Part shown: one piece after another, positions 53,701-60,243 of the stretch
Position numbering within the stretch: position 1 is the stretch's first letter
Layout: every line of letters starts with the position of its first letter
Source of the DNA: CALFML01 sp044222245
GTDB lineage: Bacteria > Myxococcota_A > Polyangia > Palsa-1104 > JAEUJZ01
Reading direction: 5' to 3'
DNA: 64,000 nucleotides
Assembly (NCBI GenBank): GCA_044222245.1
Contig: JBGANQ010000040.1
Span: forward strand, 1 to 64,000
Program-made: the position numbers and the translations under genes
Notes under the pieces: generated by a model
Told to the model about the DNA's origin: nothing
Databases searched by the model: none
The model's input: the letters and a program-made list of their open reading frames with translations, nothing else

Positions 53701-54484
53701 GGAGGTGGCGGGGCTCGGCGGACCGCTGGCGCCGCCGTTTCTCGCCCCGACCCGGCACGTGACGCGGCTTGGCATCGCCGAGATCGAGCGCGTGGTCGCG
53801 GCGCAGTGGGAGATGACGCTGCAGCCGGCGGTGCGGCCGCTGCTGGCCCGCTACCCCTTTGACCTCAAGTCCGATCGCGAGCTGCAGCCGACCGAGCTGG
53901 ACATCCTCCGGCCCACCGACGGGACCTTCTGGCTGACGGTGCGGCAGCTCCTTGGCCCGGTGGCGCTGGAGCAGAACGGGGAGTGGACGGCGCGCAAGTG
54001 GGAGCGCGGCGCGATCAGCCTGCCCAAGGGGATGCTGCCGCTGCTCAGCCAGCTGAACAAGCTGTCGGCGGCGCTGTTTACCCGCGATGGCGCGCGGCGG
54101 CCGCTGGACGTCGTGCTCAAGCCGCTGCCGGTGCAGGTCTGCGATGCCCAGAACCCCGCCGCGCTGAGCTTTTTGGCGGTGGGCAAGGCGCGCGTGTTCG
54201 GGGTCAACGGCACCCCGACCAGCGTCGTGCTCGAGGTGCCCTGGTGGCAGCAGGAGGTCGCGGCGGTGGGCCTGGAGTTCCCCGGCAAGCTCGGGCAGCG
54301 CCGCGGCCTGTCGATCGAGGTGGCCGACTCGCCGTGGAGCTTCTTCCGGCTGCTGGAAAAGAGCACCAGCCCGGCGCGCAACCTGCGCAGCTTTGCCCTG
54401 CCCAGCGAAGGCGCCCAGACCTGCGAGGTGCGCTTCGAGCTGGAGAAGGACCCGGCGGCGATCTTTCACATTCGGCCAAGGTAG
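50747..54484 (+). CDS. tssM: TssM/IcmF inner-membrane complex ATPase-like protein
   Basis: 1245 residues. N-terminal membrane segment (about 27-50), Walker A GPVGGGKS (about 104-111), IcmF-type GTPase-like domain, a further membrane segment (HLLAALAAVALAATICVLSA, about 369-388), then a large periplasmic region. Oddity: about residues 734-775 form a His/Arg-rich tract (RRHHRRHRHRDSEPAGE) not typical for TssM, encoded at about 52950-53070. The C-terminal domain looks complete. Start is GTG; an ATG 12 bp later is possible. Anchors the T6SS with TssL and TssJ. Confidence 0.93.
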   Translation: MSGSMLMPSNSLSPLLAVAVPTFLYRIPWIPISLLAFLALTCLLIAVLVRANATIRRLRGDATIAGAPALKVYTLERLWQRFLARLPKGARPAVLRYPSVIVMGPVGGGKSQVIRSFIDWQGQSNQFLPSLTDSPLVQIYLGGRILVEELGAQLLNNNSTTAQGALERLWKPLCRERAPLCLIVLNFVTLESMAVADRVEMAHRLRGKLALLGRLVGAPVEVRISLTRLDQVRGFVEFARFCATHRIPVTLPLQGISHPKELTPAIDEFSKYLPLALAKLSSAEFCEVVAFLHEIPRIVQSLDGFLKPLTEWSVASQPPSLERLYFYSSQPGASGNSPFVARRFIAATAWASRVRSLLPSFVRSAPWHLLAALAAVALAATICVLSAQRHAQALENAENAVENLAQVVHRAQATLGDVRESPAVRAAGHEARDALETLQIIERSWALHRILYRGTKRILTLRFLETIRTAYFLPLLASFGANRDIECTLYTLAVIYAARDSALGSVVSSELRDISQALNVSEAVITDYVQLSDKPWKSGAAVPWSRLVSGNIPPAHQTATWLHFFRQLQQIYRQQGVTTEQLRRLQTEATPLMRIADAVRTKRKLAQILNCIAEESPLVEIESNVGRRHMELLPPQWLRDQQGAISAVLHLVHDTDQNAVKAGQLSLVQVLRLLTDLDDRKHGDDVVYSFEIDEETFSFSSHVWQDMLLRGRNQLVLGALYKSGESGASADAPSRRHHRRHRHRDSEPAGELAEQRRPAHRRHGRHGRRELDDALPKLRRDESLLPEGGQYTRASYEQDMRKLLQKLDKALGDDSGLPAPQKQYLTNYVQAEAKRYAARYCAALVAQHKSYVFPGGELGSTRASLIELLAPSGSLLVHLKSVADNANLTGLDGRFMQPIAACLTQFKPLLMLMTPDKEGGYPGLKPYAGIVGAVVKDLDTGKPAEVKEDGKMPALGDLLSPVGRLGLAVLTEKESSPERKVEQFLEVAGLGGPLAPPFLAPTRHVTRLGIAEIERVVAAQWEMTLQPAVRPLLARYPFDLKSDRELQPTELDILRPTDGTFWLTVRQLLGPVALEQNGEWTARKWERGAISLPKGMLPLLSQLNKLSAALFTRDGARRPLDVVLKPLPVQVCDAQNPAALSFLAVGKARVFGVNGTPTSVVLEVPWWQQEVAAVGLEFPGKLGQRRGLSIEVADSPWSFFRLLEKSTSPARNLRSFALPSEGAQTCEVRFELEKDPAAIFHIRPR

Positions 54485-54510
54485 GACCGCTTGTACGACG
54501 CTGGGTTCTC

Positions 54511-54527
54511 ATTGGTCATCATGTCCG
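54511..54527 (+). repeat. Border repeat copy D (short, left of insert 3)
   Basis: 17 bp, attggtcatcatgtccg, matching copy B at 14 of 17 positions, 26 bp after the tssM stop; encodes IGHHVR in the same frame relation. Confidence 0.5.
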
Positions 54528-54655
54528 GGTCGTCGAGAAGTGCGGGCAAACATTCCCTCGACCGAGGAGGAAGGCGGGGGAACGCTTGAGCCATCCGGCG
54601 CGGCATCCAGCTGGGGGAGCAGGGCGGGCGCACCTTGGCTGCGTGCCGGGTAGCA

Positions 54656-55867
54656 CTATTTCTTCATGACGGTCTCAAAGATCCGCTTGGCCCAGCTCAG
54701 CGGAACTTTCTTCGACGCGCTCTGCTGAGTCAGGGCGGCGCGCGACAGAGAGATGCCCTTTTTTACAAACTGCTCGTGGAGGTCCTCCTCGGGAGGCCTG
54801 AAGCCGCTGCGGGCCGCCTCGATCACGCTCGTGTAGACGGCGCGCTGGTCGCTGGTCATCTTGCTCAGCGCTAGATTAGGGACAAAGTCCGAGTACAGAG
54901 AATTGGCCCACTTGTTCAGGGAGGCGCAGCGGAAGTTCCAGTAATGATTGGCCGGATTTTCGGTCAGACTTTTGATAAGAAAGAAGCCGAAGAAGCACCC
55001 CACCGTGGACAGCTGGGGTTTGTCTTTTGCCGCCGGTCCGCCAAAGCCGTTCCAGACTTTGATATCCGGAGAGCGGTTGGCCGCGAACCACTTGTCCAGG
55101 CAGACGCTGTGCCAGGGCTCCCCAGCCACCAGGGTGCTGGTCTTCTGCGCGAACTTGCGACCGGGCTCCACGGTCTGCGCGAGCTCTATAAGATAGACCT
55201 TATCCTCATTCCGATCGATTCGCCGGCCAATACGCACAAACCCGAGCCAGAGCGAGCCGGGAGCAGCCGCCCTGAACTCTTCGAGATTCGCCTTCTGTAT
55301 TGACATAGCGCTGGAAAGCCTTACCATTCCCCACTTTCCAACATCGCTCTCCATCACCTTGTTGTCGTCTTCATGGCTCAGCTTCAAGTCGGGGTTTTTG
55401 GCCATCGTGAAGAGCTGCTTGCGCAGCTCCATGTCGCCAAACTCCGGCTTGCCATCGTATTCTTTTGGTTTCTCCCCCTTCTTGCCGCTAATCCCGTTGC
55501 CCACGCCGGGCGAGTCGTCATCGCCGGTCACGGTCACTGACTTGCCGCCGCTGCTGGGTCCCGGCCCGGGCTTGCCGCTGCTGGGTCCCGGGGCAGGCTT
55601 GCCGCTGCTGGGCCCCGGACCGGGCTTGCTGCCAGGCTCCTTTTTCACAGGGGCTGGCTTGGTCAGCCGGCCGCTCAGGGTGCCGGCGAGGCCGTCGAGG
55701 GCTTCATGCACATCCTGGTGGAACTGCTCCGCCGAGTAGAACTTCGGATAGCTGCGCTGCGCCAGTAAGACTTTATCAATGTAGGCCAGATAGGAGTCTT
55801 GGGGCCGCTTGAAACCGGTCATTTTAGTCTTGGCGTACCATTCAGAATAAGTTGGAATCTTTGGCAT
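54656..55867 (-). CDS. Candidate T6SS effector-like protein with Pro/Gly/Ser linker
   Basis: 403 residues with ggagag 7 nt before the ATG. N-terminal domain (about 1-75; YAKTKMTGFKRPQDSYLAYI), then a linker with repeated KPGPGPSSGKPAPGPSSG units, then a C-terminal domain of about 250 residues with scattered Cys and Trp (WFAANRSPDIKVWNGFGG, CFFGFFLIKSLTENPANHYW). No signal peptide. A small N-terminal domain, flexible linker and unrelated C-terminal domain is how polymorphic toxins and T6SS effectors are built. Its reversed orientation and flanking repeats mark it as cargo. No family recognised; toxicity not established. No immunity gene is obvious in the insert. Confidence 0.6.
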   Translation of the reverse strand: MPKIPTYSEWYAKTKMTGFKRPQDSYLAYIDKVLLAQRSYPKFYSAEQFHQDVHEALDGLAGTLSGRLTKPAPVKKEPGSKPGPGPSSGKPAPGPSSGKPGPGPSSGGKSVTVTGDDDSPGVGNGISGKKGEKPKEYDGKPEFGDMELRKQLFTMAKNPDLKLSHEDDNKVMESDVGKWGMVRLSSAMSIQKANLEEFRAAAPGSLWLGFVRIGRRIDRNEDKVYLIELAQTVEPGRKFAQKTSTLVAGEPWHSVCLDKWFAANRSPDIKVWNGFGGPAAKDKPQLSTVGCFFGFFLIKSLTENPANHYWNFRCASLNKWANSLYSDFVPNLALSKMTSDQRAVYTSVIEAARSGFRPPEEDLHEQFVKKGISLSRAALTQQSASKKVPLSWAKRIFETVMKK

Positions 55868-56177
55868 TTATCTCTCCGAGTTCATAAATGCTATTGCCGC
55901 AAAATCGTTCGAGATAGGATATCACATTTCTCCTCCCACGCAGCGACTCGGTCGGCGACGGCCCGGCAAGACAACAGAACCACCCGGCTTTTGGCGCAGG
56001 GCCCAGCCGCTGAGCATCCGCTCGCGGGTTTGCCCGACCAGGCGGATCCGTTCCAGCATGGCATCACTTCTATCCCTGCAAGTGGCGGCTCCGCGACCCT
56101 AAAGGCCCAACCCAGCTTCCCCCATCCGTTCCCGAAGGCGCGCAGGAAGCCAATTTGTCGACGGTGATTCTAGAAGC
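55868..56177. other. Right part of insert 3, no gene
   Basis: 310 bp with no supportable coding frame. It holds the presumed promoter of the minus-strand putative effector gene in its AT-richer left part (about 55870-55930). Confidence 0.5.
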
Positions 56178-56229
56178 GGACACTATTGGTCATGACCTCC
56201 GAGATCTGCTTTATTGGACCTTAAGGACC
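56178..56229 (+). repeat. Border repeat copy B (right end of insert 3)
   Basis: 52 bp, 39 identical to copy A; encodes ADTIGHDLRDLLYWTLRTR up to a stop overlapping the tssJ start region. Its terminal aagga may double as the ribosome site of the lipoprotein gene. Confidence 0.75.
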
Positions 56230-56234
56230 AGGTG

Positions 56235-56828
56235 ATGATGCGGGGGCGGGTACTTCTGGCAGTAGCGGCGGCGATGCTTGGCGCGGGGTGCGCGCCGCAG
56301 AGCGTGCGCCTGGAGGTGAGCGGGCCGGCGGGCCTCAACCGCGGGCTGCCGTTCCACCTGCTGGTGCGCAGCGCCGACACCCGGCGGTTCCGCAGCGACA
56401 GCTATGCCGCCGCCGCGCACCTGGTCGCGCAGGCCGACGCGACAGTCCTTTCCACCGAGGTCCTATATACGACCGGTGGGCAGAGCCTGCAGCGCAAGCT
56501 CAAGATCCTCCCGCCCAAGGAAGGCGGGATCGGACTTTACTTCCTGTTTACCGCGCCGAGCGGCAGCTGGCGGCTGCTGTTCGAGCGGCCGCTGCCCTCC
56601 GAGATCAAGGTGCAGCTGGGTCACAGCAGCATCCAGCACACCGATTCCAAAGGCATGCTGCGCGGCCCGCTGGGCATGCCCAAGGTGCCCGAGGTCAAGG
56701 CGCCGGAGCTGCCGGCCGCGCCGACGCTGCCGGCCGCTCCGGCTGCTCCGGCCGCTCCGGCCGCCCCGGCCGCCCCAGCGGCCCCGGATGTCGGCGCGGC
56801 GGTGCCCAAACTTCCAGGTGGAGGCTAA
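56235..56828 (+). CDS. tssJ: TssJ-like outer-membrane lipoprotein
   Basis: 197 residues from the ATG at 56235, with aagga from border repeat B as likely ribosome site. Signal peptide and lipobox (LGAGCAPQ). The domain resembles TssJ: FHLLVRSADTRRFRSDSYAA and a mature beta-sandwich of about 110 residues. The C-terminus is a low-complexity Pro/Ala tract (repeats of AAP) that could cross peptidoglycan. TssJ binds TssM in the periplasm. The PAAR-like gene starts 3 bp after this stop. Confidence 0.72.
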   Translation: MMRGRVLLAVAAAMLGAGCAPQSVRLEVSGPAGLNRGLPFHLLVRSADTRRFRSDSYAAAAHLVAQADATVLSTEVLYTTGGQSLQRKLKILPPKEGGIGLYFLFTAPSGSWRLLFERPLPSEIKVQLGHSSIQHTDSKGMLRGPLGMPKVPEVKAPELPAAPTLPAAPAAPAAPAAPAAPAAPDVGAAVPKLPGGG

Positions 56829-56831
56829 GCC

Positions 56832-57215
56832 ATGGGAGCCCAAGTGTGCATGGGAGCGATGATGATGTGCAGCTTCGGCGCCGCTCCGAGCTCGCTCGTG
56901 GTGGTGCGGCCGACCAATGTCACCTCGGCGATGCCCGCGGCCAACATCATGGACATGGCGCCGATCGCCAACATCCCGCCCTTTGGGGTGTGCACCTCGC
57001 TGAGCAACCCCACCGTGGCGGCGGCCACCGCGGCGGCGCTGGGCGTGCTGACGCCGATGCCGTGCGTGCCGGTGACGCCGGCCCCATGGGCCCCCGGCAC
57101 GCCCAAGGTCCTGGTGAGCGGCATGCCGGCCCTTGACAGCAATAGCAAACAGACCTGCGCCTGGGGCGGAGTGATCCAGATCTCGGTGCCCGGCCAGTTC
57201 AAGGAGATGCTCTAG
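56832..57215 (+). CDS. DUF4280-family PAAR-like spike tip protein
   Basis: 127 residues. Starts MGAQVCMGAMMMCSFG and continues SNPTVAAATAAALGVLTPMP, PCVPVTPAPWAPG, CAWGGVIQI, the pattern of DUF4280 proteins found in T6SS loci of myxobacteria and others. These act as a PAAR-like tip that sharpens VgrG and may carry effectors. The conserved Cys residues (positions 6, 13 and later) may bind metal. Last gene of the T6SS operon; followed at once by a convergent gene. Confidence 0.85.
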   Translation: MGAQVCMGAMMMCSFGAAPSSLVVVRPTNVTSAMPAANIMDMAPIANIPPFGVCTSLSNPTVAAATAAALGVLTPMPCVPVTPAPWAPGTPKVLVSGMPALDSNSKQTCAWGGVIQISVPGQFKEML

Positions 57216-57221
57216 CTAGCG

Positions 57222-57824
57222 CTAGCGCTGCGGGCAACGCCCTTCTTGCTTCCACTTCTGCACCGTGTAGCCGAAAAGCTCGTAGGAAGGCTCCCAGCCG
57301 AGCGCCGGCAGGCCGGCCTTGCGCTTGAGCTGCCGGAGGAACTCGCGCGGCTCGGGCAGGCTCTCCCAGACCTGGGGTAGGAACGTGCCGCGCCGGGCGC
57401 CGCAGCGCAGCACCGCGCCGCTGCCCGGGCGCAGGGCGGCGAGCGCCTCCTCTTCGCTGCGCACCGGCAGAAGCACCAGCGGACCGAGCACCGAGACCTC
57501 GACATCGAGCGCCTCCAGGTCGGCGAGCCGCAGCGGTCGGCCGCGCGGGTCGCGCAGCGCTGCCGCCACCGCGTTTTTGGCCACATCGTCGGCGAGGCTG
57601 CGGTGCGCCTCGAGGGTGCCGATGCAGCCCTGCAGCTCGGACTCGGGAGTCTCGGCGCCCGAGCCCGCGGCGCGCGCCCAGCGCAGGGTCACAAACGATG
57701 CCCCGCGCTGGCCCGGCAGCTCGGCGGGCGGCGGGACGGCGGGCGGCGCGCCCAGGGCAAAGGCGATGCTCGCGCGCGCCCAGCGGCACAGCGCCTGACC
57801 CTGGATGTCGGTGAGCGCCTGCAT
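57222..57824 (-). CDS. amrA: AMMECR1-domain protein (AmmeMemoRadiSam system protein A)
   Basis: 200 residues. AMMECR1 signatures: SFVTLRW, LQGCIGTLEAHRSLADDVA, DVEVSVLGPL and a C-terminal FLRQLKRKAGLP helix; LPQVWESLPEP is the usual late motif. Function of the family is unresolved; A and B proteins usually accompany a radical SAM enzyme, which is absent here. The MEMO-family gene is 13 bp upstream on the same strand. Confidence 0.88.
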   Translation of the reverse strand: MQALTDIQGQALCRWARASIAFALGAPPAVPPPAELPGQRGASFVTLRWARAAGSGAETPESELQGCIGTLEAHRSLADDVAKNAVAAALRDPRGRPLRLADLEALDVEVSVLGPLVLLPVRSEEEALAALRPGSGAVLRCGARRGTFLPQVWESLPEPREFLRQLKRKAGLPALGWEPSYELFGYTVQKWKQEGRCPQR

Positions 57825-57837
57825 CGGTGCCGTCCCT

Positions 57838-58626
57838 CTAATAGAACGCGAAGGCGCCGTAGCCGACCACGCGCGCCTTGTCCCCCGCGGTGTCGCCCGA
57901 GCTGCGTAGGTCCAGCTGCACCGGCCGCAGACCCTTTTGCCGCGCCAGCCACAGAAGGCCCTGCAGGCCGGCGGCGCCGCACGCCCGCTCGGGGGTGAGC
58001 GCCGTCTCGTCCAGGGCCAGCACCTGCGCCGCGGTGTCGCGATCGAGCTTCTGCGCGACCGCGTACGGGTGGTAGTGCGACAGATCGGTGCTGATCACCA
58101 CCAGCGTCTCCGGCCCGCCCCACAGCGCGGCGAGCACCGCTCCCACCTCGGCGGGCGGGGCGTCACAGGTCAGAAGCGGCGTCACCCGCGCCTGCGGCAG
58201 CACCCGCTGCAGGAATGGCAGCTGCACCTCCAGGCTGTGCTCGGGCGCGTGGGCGCGCGGCTGCGACCGGACCTCCAGCGGCAGCCCCGACTCGTCCACC
58301 GCCACCGGGCCGAGCGGCGTCTGCAGCGCGGTCGCCCCGGAGGCGCCGACGCCGGCTACATAGACCCGGTGCGCCGGCCCGAGCAGGACCACCCGCGTGA
58401 TGGCCGGCGCGCCGCGCACCCGGGCGTAGGCGCTGGCGGCGATCGGCCCCGAGTAGATGAGCCCCGCGTGGGGCACGACCAGCGCCTTGGGCCAAGGTCC
58501 TGCCGGCCCCGCCGCGGCGTCGAGGAGCTGGTCGCACAGCTCGCCCAGGGCGCCGGGGTCGGCGGGGTAGAACAGGCCGGCCACCGCGGGCGGCCGCACG
58601 CCGGGGGGCAGCGCCGCGGCGCTCAT
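57838..58626 (-). CDS. amrB: MEMO1-family protein (AmmeMemoRadiSam system protein B)
   Basis: 262 residues from the ATG at 58626. PAVAGLFYPADPGALGELCD is the MEMO opening; PHAGLIYSGPIAASAYA carries the conserved His, and EHSLEVQLPFLQRVLPQ and DLSHYHPYAVAQKLDRDTA follow. These keep the fold and His residues of iron-binding MEMO/dioxygenase-like proteins. The start overlaps the kinase stop (atga), so the kinase, MEMO and AMMECR1 genes are translated as one set. Confidence 0.9.
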   Translation of the reverse strand: MSAAALPPGVRPPAVAGLFYPADPGALGELCDQLLDAAAGPAGPWPKALVVPHAGLIYSGPIAASAYARVRGAPAITRVVLLGPAHRVYVAGVGASGATALQTPLGPVAVDESGLPLEVRSQPRAHAPEHSLEVQLPFLQRVLPQARVTPLLTCDAPPAEVGAVLAALWGGPETLVVISTDLSHYHPYAVAQKLDRDTAAQVLALDETALTPERACGAAGLQGLLWLARQKGLRPVQLDLRSSGDTAGDKARVVGYGAFAFY

Positions 58627-60071
58627 TTGTCCGCCACCGAGTCGTCGCCCATGATCGCCACCACGCCGCACACGCCGACCACCTCGCCGTCGCGGCGGTA
58701 GGGGGCCAGGGTCAGCCAGCCGCCGCGCGCCTCGCCCTGCGGGTTGTGCACGACCAGGGTGTGGCGGCTCGGGCGGCGGCGCGCCAGGACCATGCGCACG
58801 TCGCGCTCGATGCGCGGGCACCAGCGCCCGAGCAGCGTCGAGCTGAGCTTGCCGCGCAGCTCCGCCCAGGGGATCCCGAGCAAGCTCCCCAGGGCAATGT
58901 TGCCAAAGAGCAGCTCGCCGGTGGGCGAGGCGACGAACATCGGCAGCGGGCAGGCGTCGACCAGCGCCTCGCACAGGTCGGCGCGCGGCGAGGTGACGTG
59001 GCCCAGCGACTCCAGGCGGCGAGTCAGGCCGAGCTCGCGCATCACCTGGCGGAGGTCGAAGGCGAACTCGGAGGCGCTGCGCTGGCGGGCCGCCGGCTCC
59101 TTGGCCAGGGCGCGCAGCACCAGCGCCTCCAGGTGCTTGTCGAGCGGCGGCCGGTCGCCGAAAAGCTTCTCCATCAGCTGGCTGGGCGGCGTCGGGGCGC
59201 GGCGCAGGTGGCCGGTCAGCACGTCCTGCAGGCGGCCCTCAAACGGCGGCTGGCCGGTCAGGCACTCGTAGAACAGCACCCCCAGGGCGTAGATGTCCGA
59301 GGCCGGCGTCGGCGGCTCGGCGCGGATGCGCTCGGGCGACAGGTAGGTCGGGGTGCCGGCGACGGTGGTGGCGGCGACGATCTCCTTGGTGTCGACCGCC
59401 GGCCGGCTGGCCAGGCCAAAGTCGAGCAGGCGCACCAGGTGCCGCCGCTCGTCGGGGTTGGCGTTGGTGCGGCGGCACAGGAACACGTTCTCGGGCTTGA
59501 TGTCGCAGTGGATGACGCCCAGGCTGTGGATAAAGTGCAGCGCCTCGGCGCACTGCAGCATGATGTCGCAGGTCACCTTGGGCTCGATCACCTCCTCGCG
59601 CACCAGGCGCTCGGCCAGCGTCTCGCCCTCCAGGTAGTCCATGACGATAAAGGCGCCGTGGAACGGATCGACGCCGAAGTCGATCACCGAGACGATGCCC
59701 GGGTGGCTCATCGCCGCCGCCATGCGCGCCTCGCGGTAGAAGGCGTCGCGGATGTGCGGCTGCTGGGCCAGGTTGTGGTGGATGATCTTCAGCGCGAACA
59801 GCTTGCCGAGGTCGCGGTGGCGGACCTTGAAGATGCGGCCCATGCCGCCCTCGCCCAGGCGCTCCTCGATGATGTAGCGGCCGCCGACGACCAGGTCCGG
59901 CGGGTAGCTGTTGCGCACGCTCTCGCTGTCGGTCCCGTGGACCTCCTGGGGGACCGCGTCGTAAGCACCCGAGACCCCCGGCCCCGGGCGCGCCGGCTGG
60001 CCGCCGGGTGCCGTCGTGGCGTCAAGCGGGGGCCTGACCGCCGGCAGGTCGGGCGGCTTGTTTGTGCTCAC
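58623..60071 (-). CDS. Ser/Thr protein kinase with C-terminal PAS-like domain
   Basis: 482 residues from GTG 60071. Pro/Ala-rich N-terminus (1-55), then an intact kinase: GEGGMGRIFK, FALKIIHH (Lys), GVIHCDIKPENVFL (HCD for HRD), LLDFGLAS, GTPTYLSPER. The C-terminal 120 residues (LCEALVDACPLPMFVASPTG, then NIALGSLLGIPWAEL) form a PAS-like domain, so this kinase may sense a ligand or redox signal. No membrane helix. Translationally coupled to the MEMO-family gene. Confidence 0.88.
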   Translation of the reverse strand: MSTNKPPDLPAVRPPLDATTAPGGQPARPGPGVSGAYDAVPQEVHGTDSESVRNSYPPDLVVGGRYIIEERLGEGGMGRIFKVRHRDLGKLFALKIIHHNLAQQPHIRDAFYREARMAAAMSHPGIVSVIDFGVDPFHGAFIVMDYLEGETLAERLVREEVIEPKVTCDIMLQCAEALHFIHSLGVIHCDIKPENVFLCRRTNANPDERRHLVRLLDFGLASRPAVDTKEIVAATTVAGTPTYLSPERIRAEPPTPASDIYALGVLFYECLTGQPPFEGRLQDVLTGHLRRAPTPPSQLMEKLFGDRPPLDKHLEALVLRALAKEPAARQRSASEFAFDLRQVMRELGLTRRLESLGHVTSPRADLCEALVDACPLPMFVASPTGELLFGNIALGSLLGIPWAELRGKLSSTLLGRWCPRIERDVRMVLARRRPSRHTLVVHNPQGEARGGWLTLAPYRRDGEVVGVCGVVAIMGDDSVADK

Positions 60072-60243
60072 GTCACCAGTATACCGCTGATATCCCACGC
60101 TGGGAGGTCGCTGCCCGCGCCGCCTCGGGCACCGGCCGGTCGCGGGCGCACCAGCGCGGCGGCCGGGCGCAGCGGCGGCCAGGGCGCGCGGGCGCGAGCG
60201 GAGCTTTGTCGCCAGCTGAAGCAGTGATAAAACCGCGGAACCC

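Larger units (their letters stand above)
54485..56229. mobile_element. Insert 3: putative effector cassette between tssM and tssJ
   Basis: A minus-strand gene in an otherwise all-plus operon, flanked by a short copy D of the border repeat on the left (54511-54527) and copy B on the right (56178-56229) in direct orientation. Base composition is lower in GC. No transposase. The whole stretch separates two genes that are adjacent in function. Confidence 0.55.
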
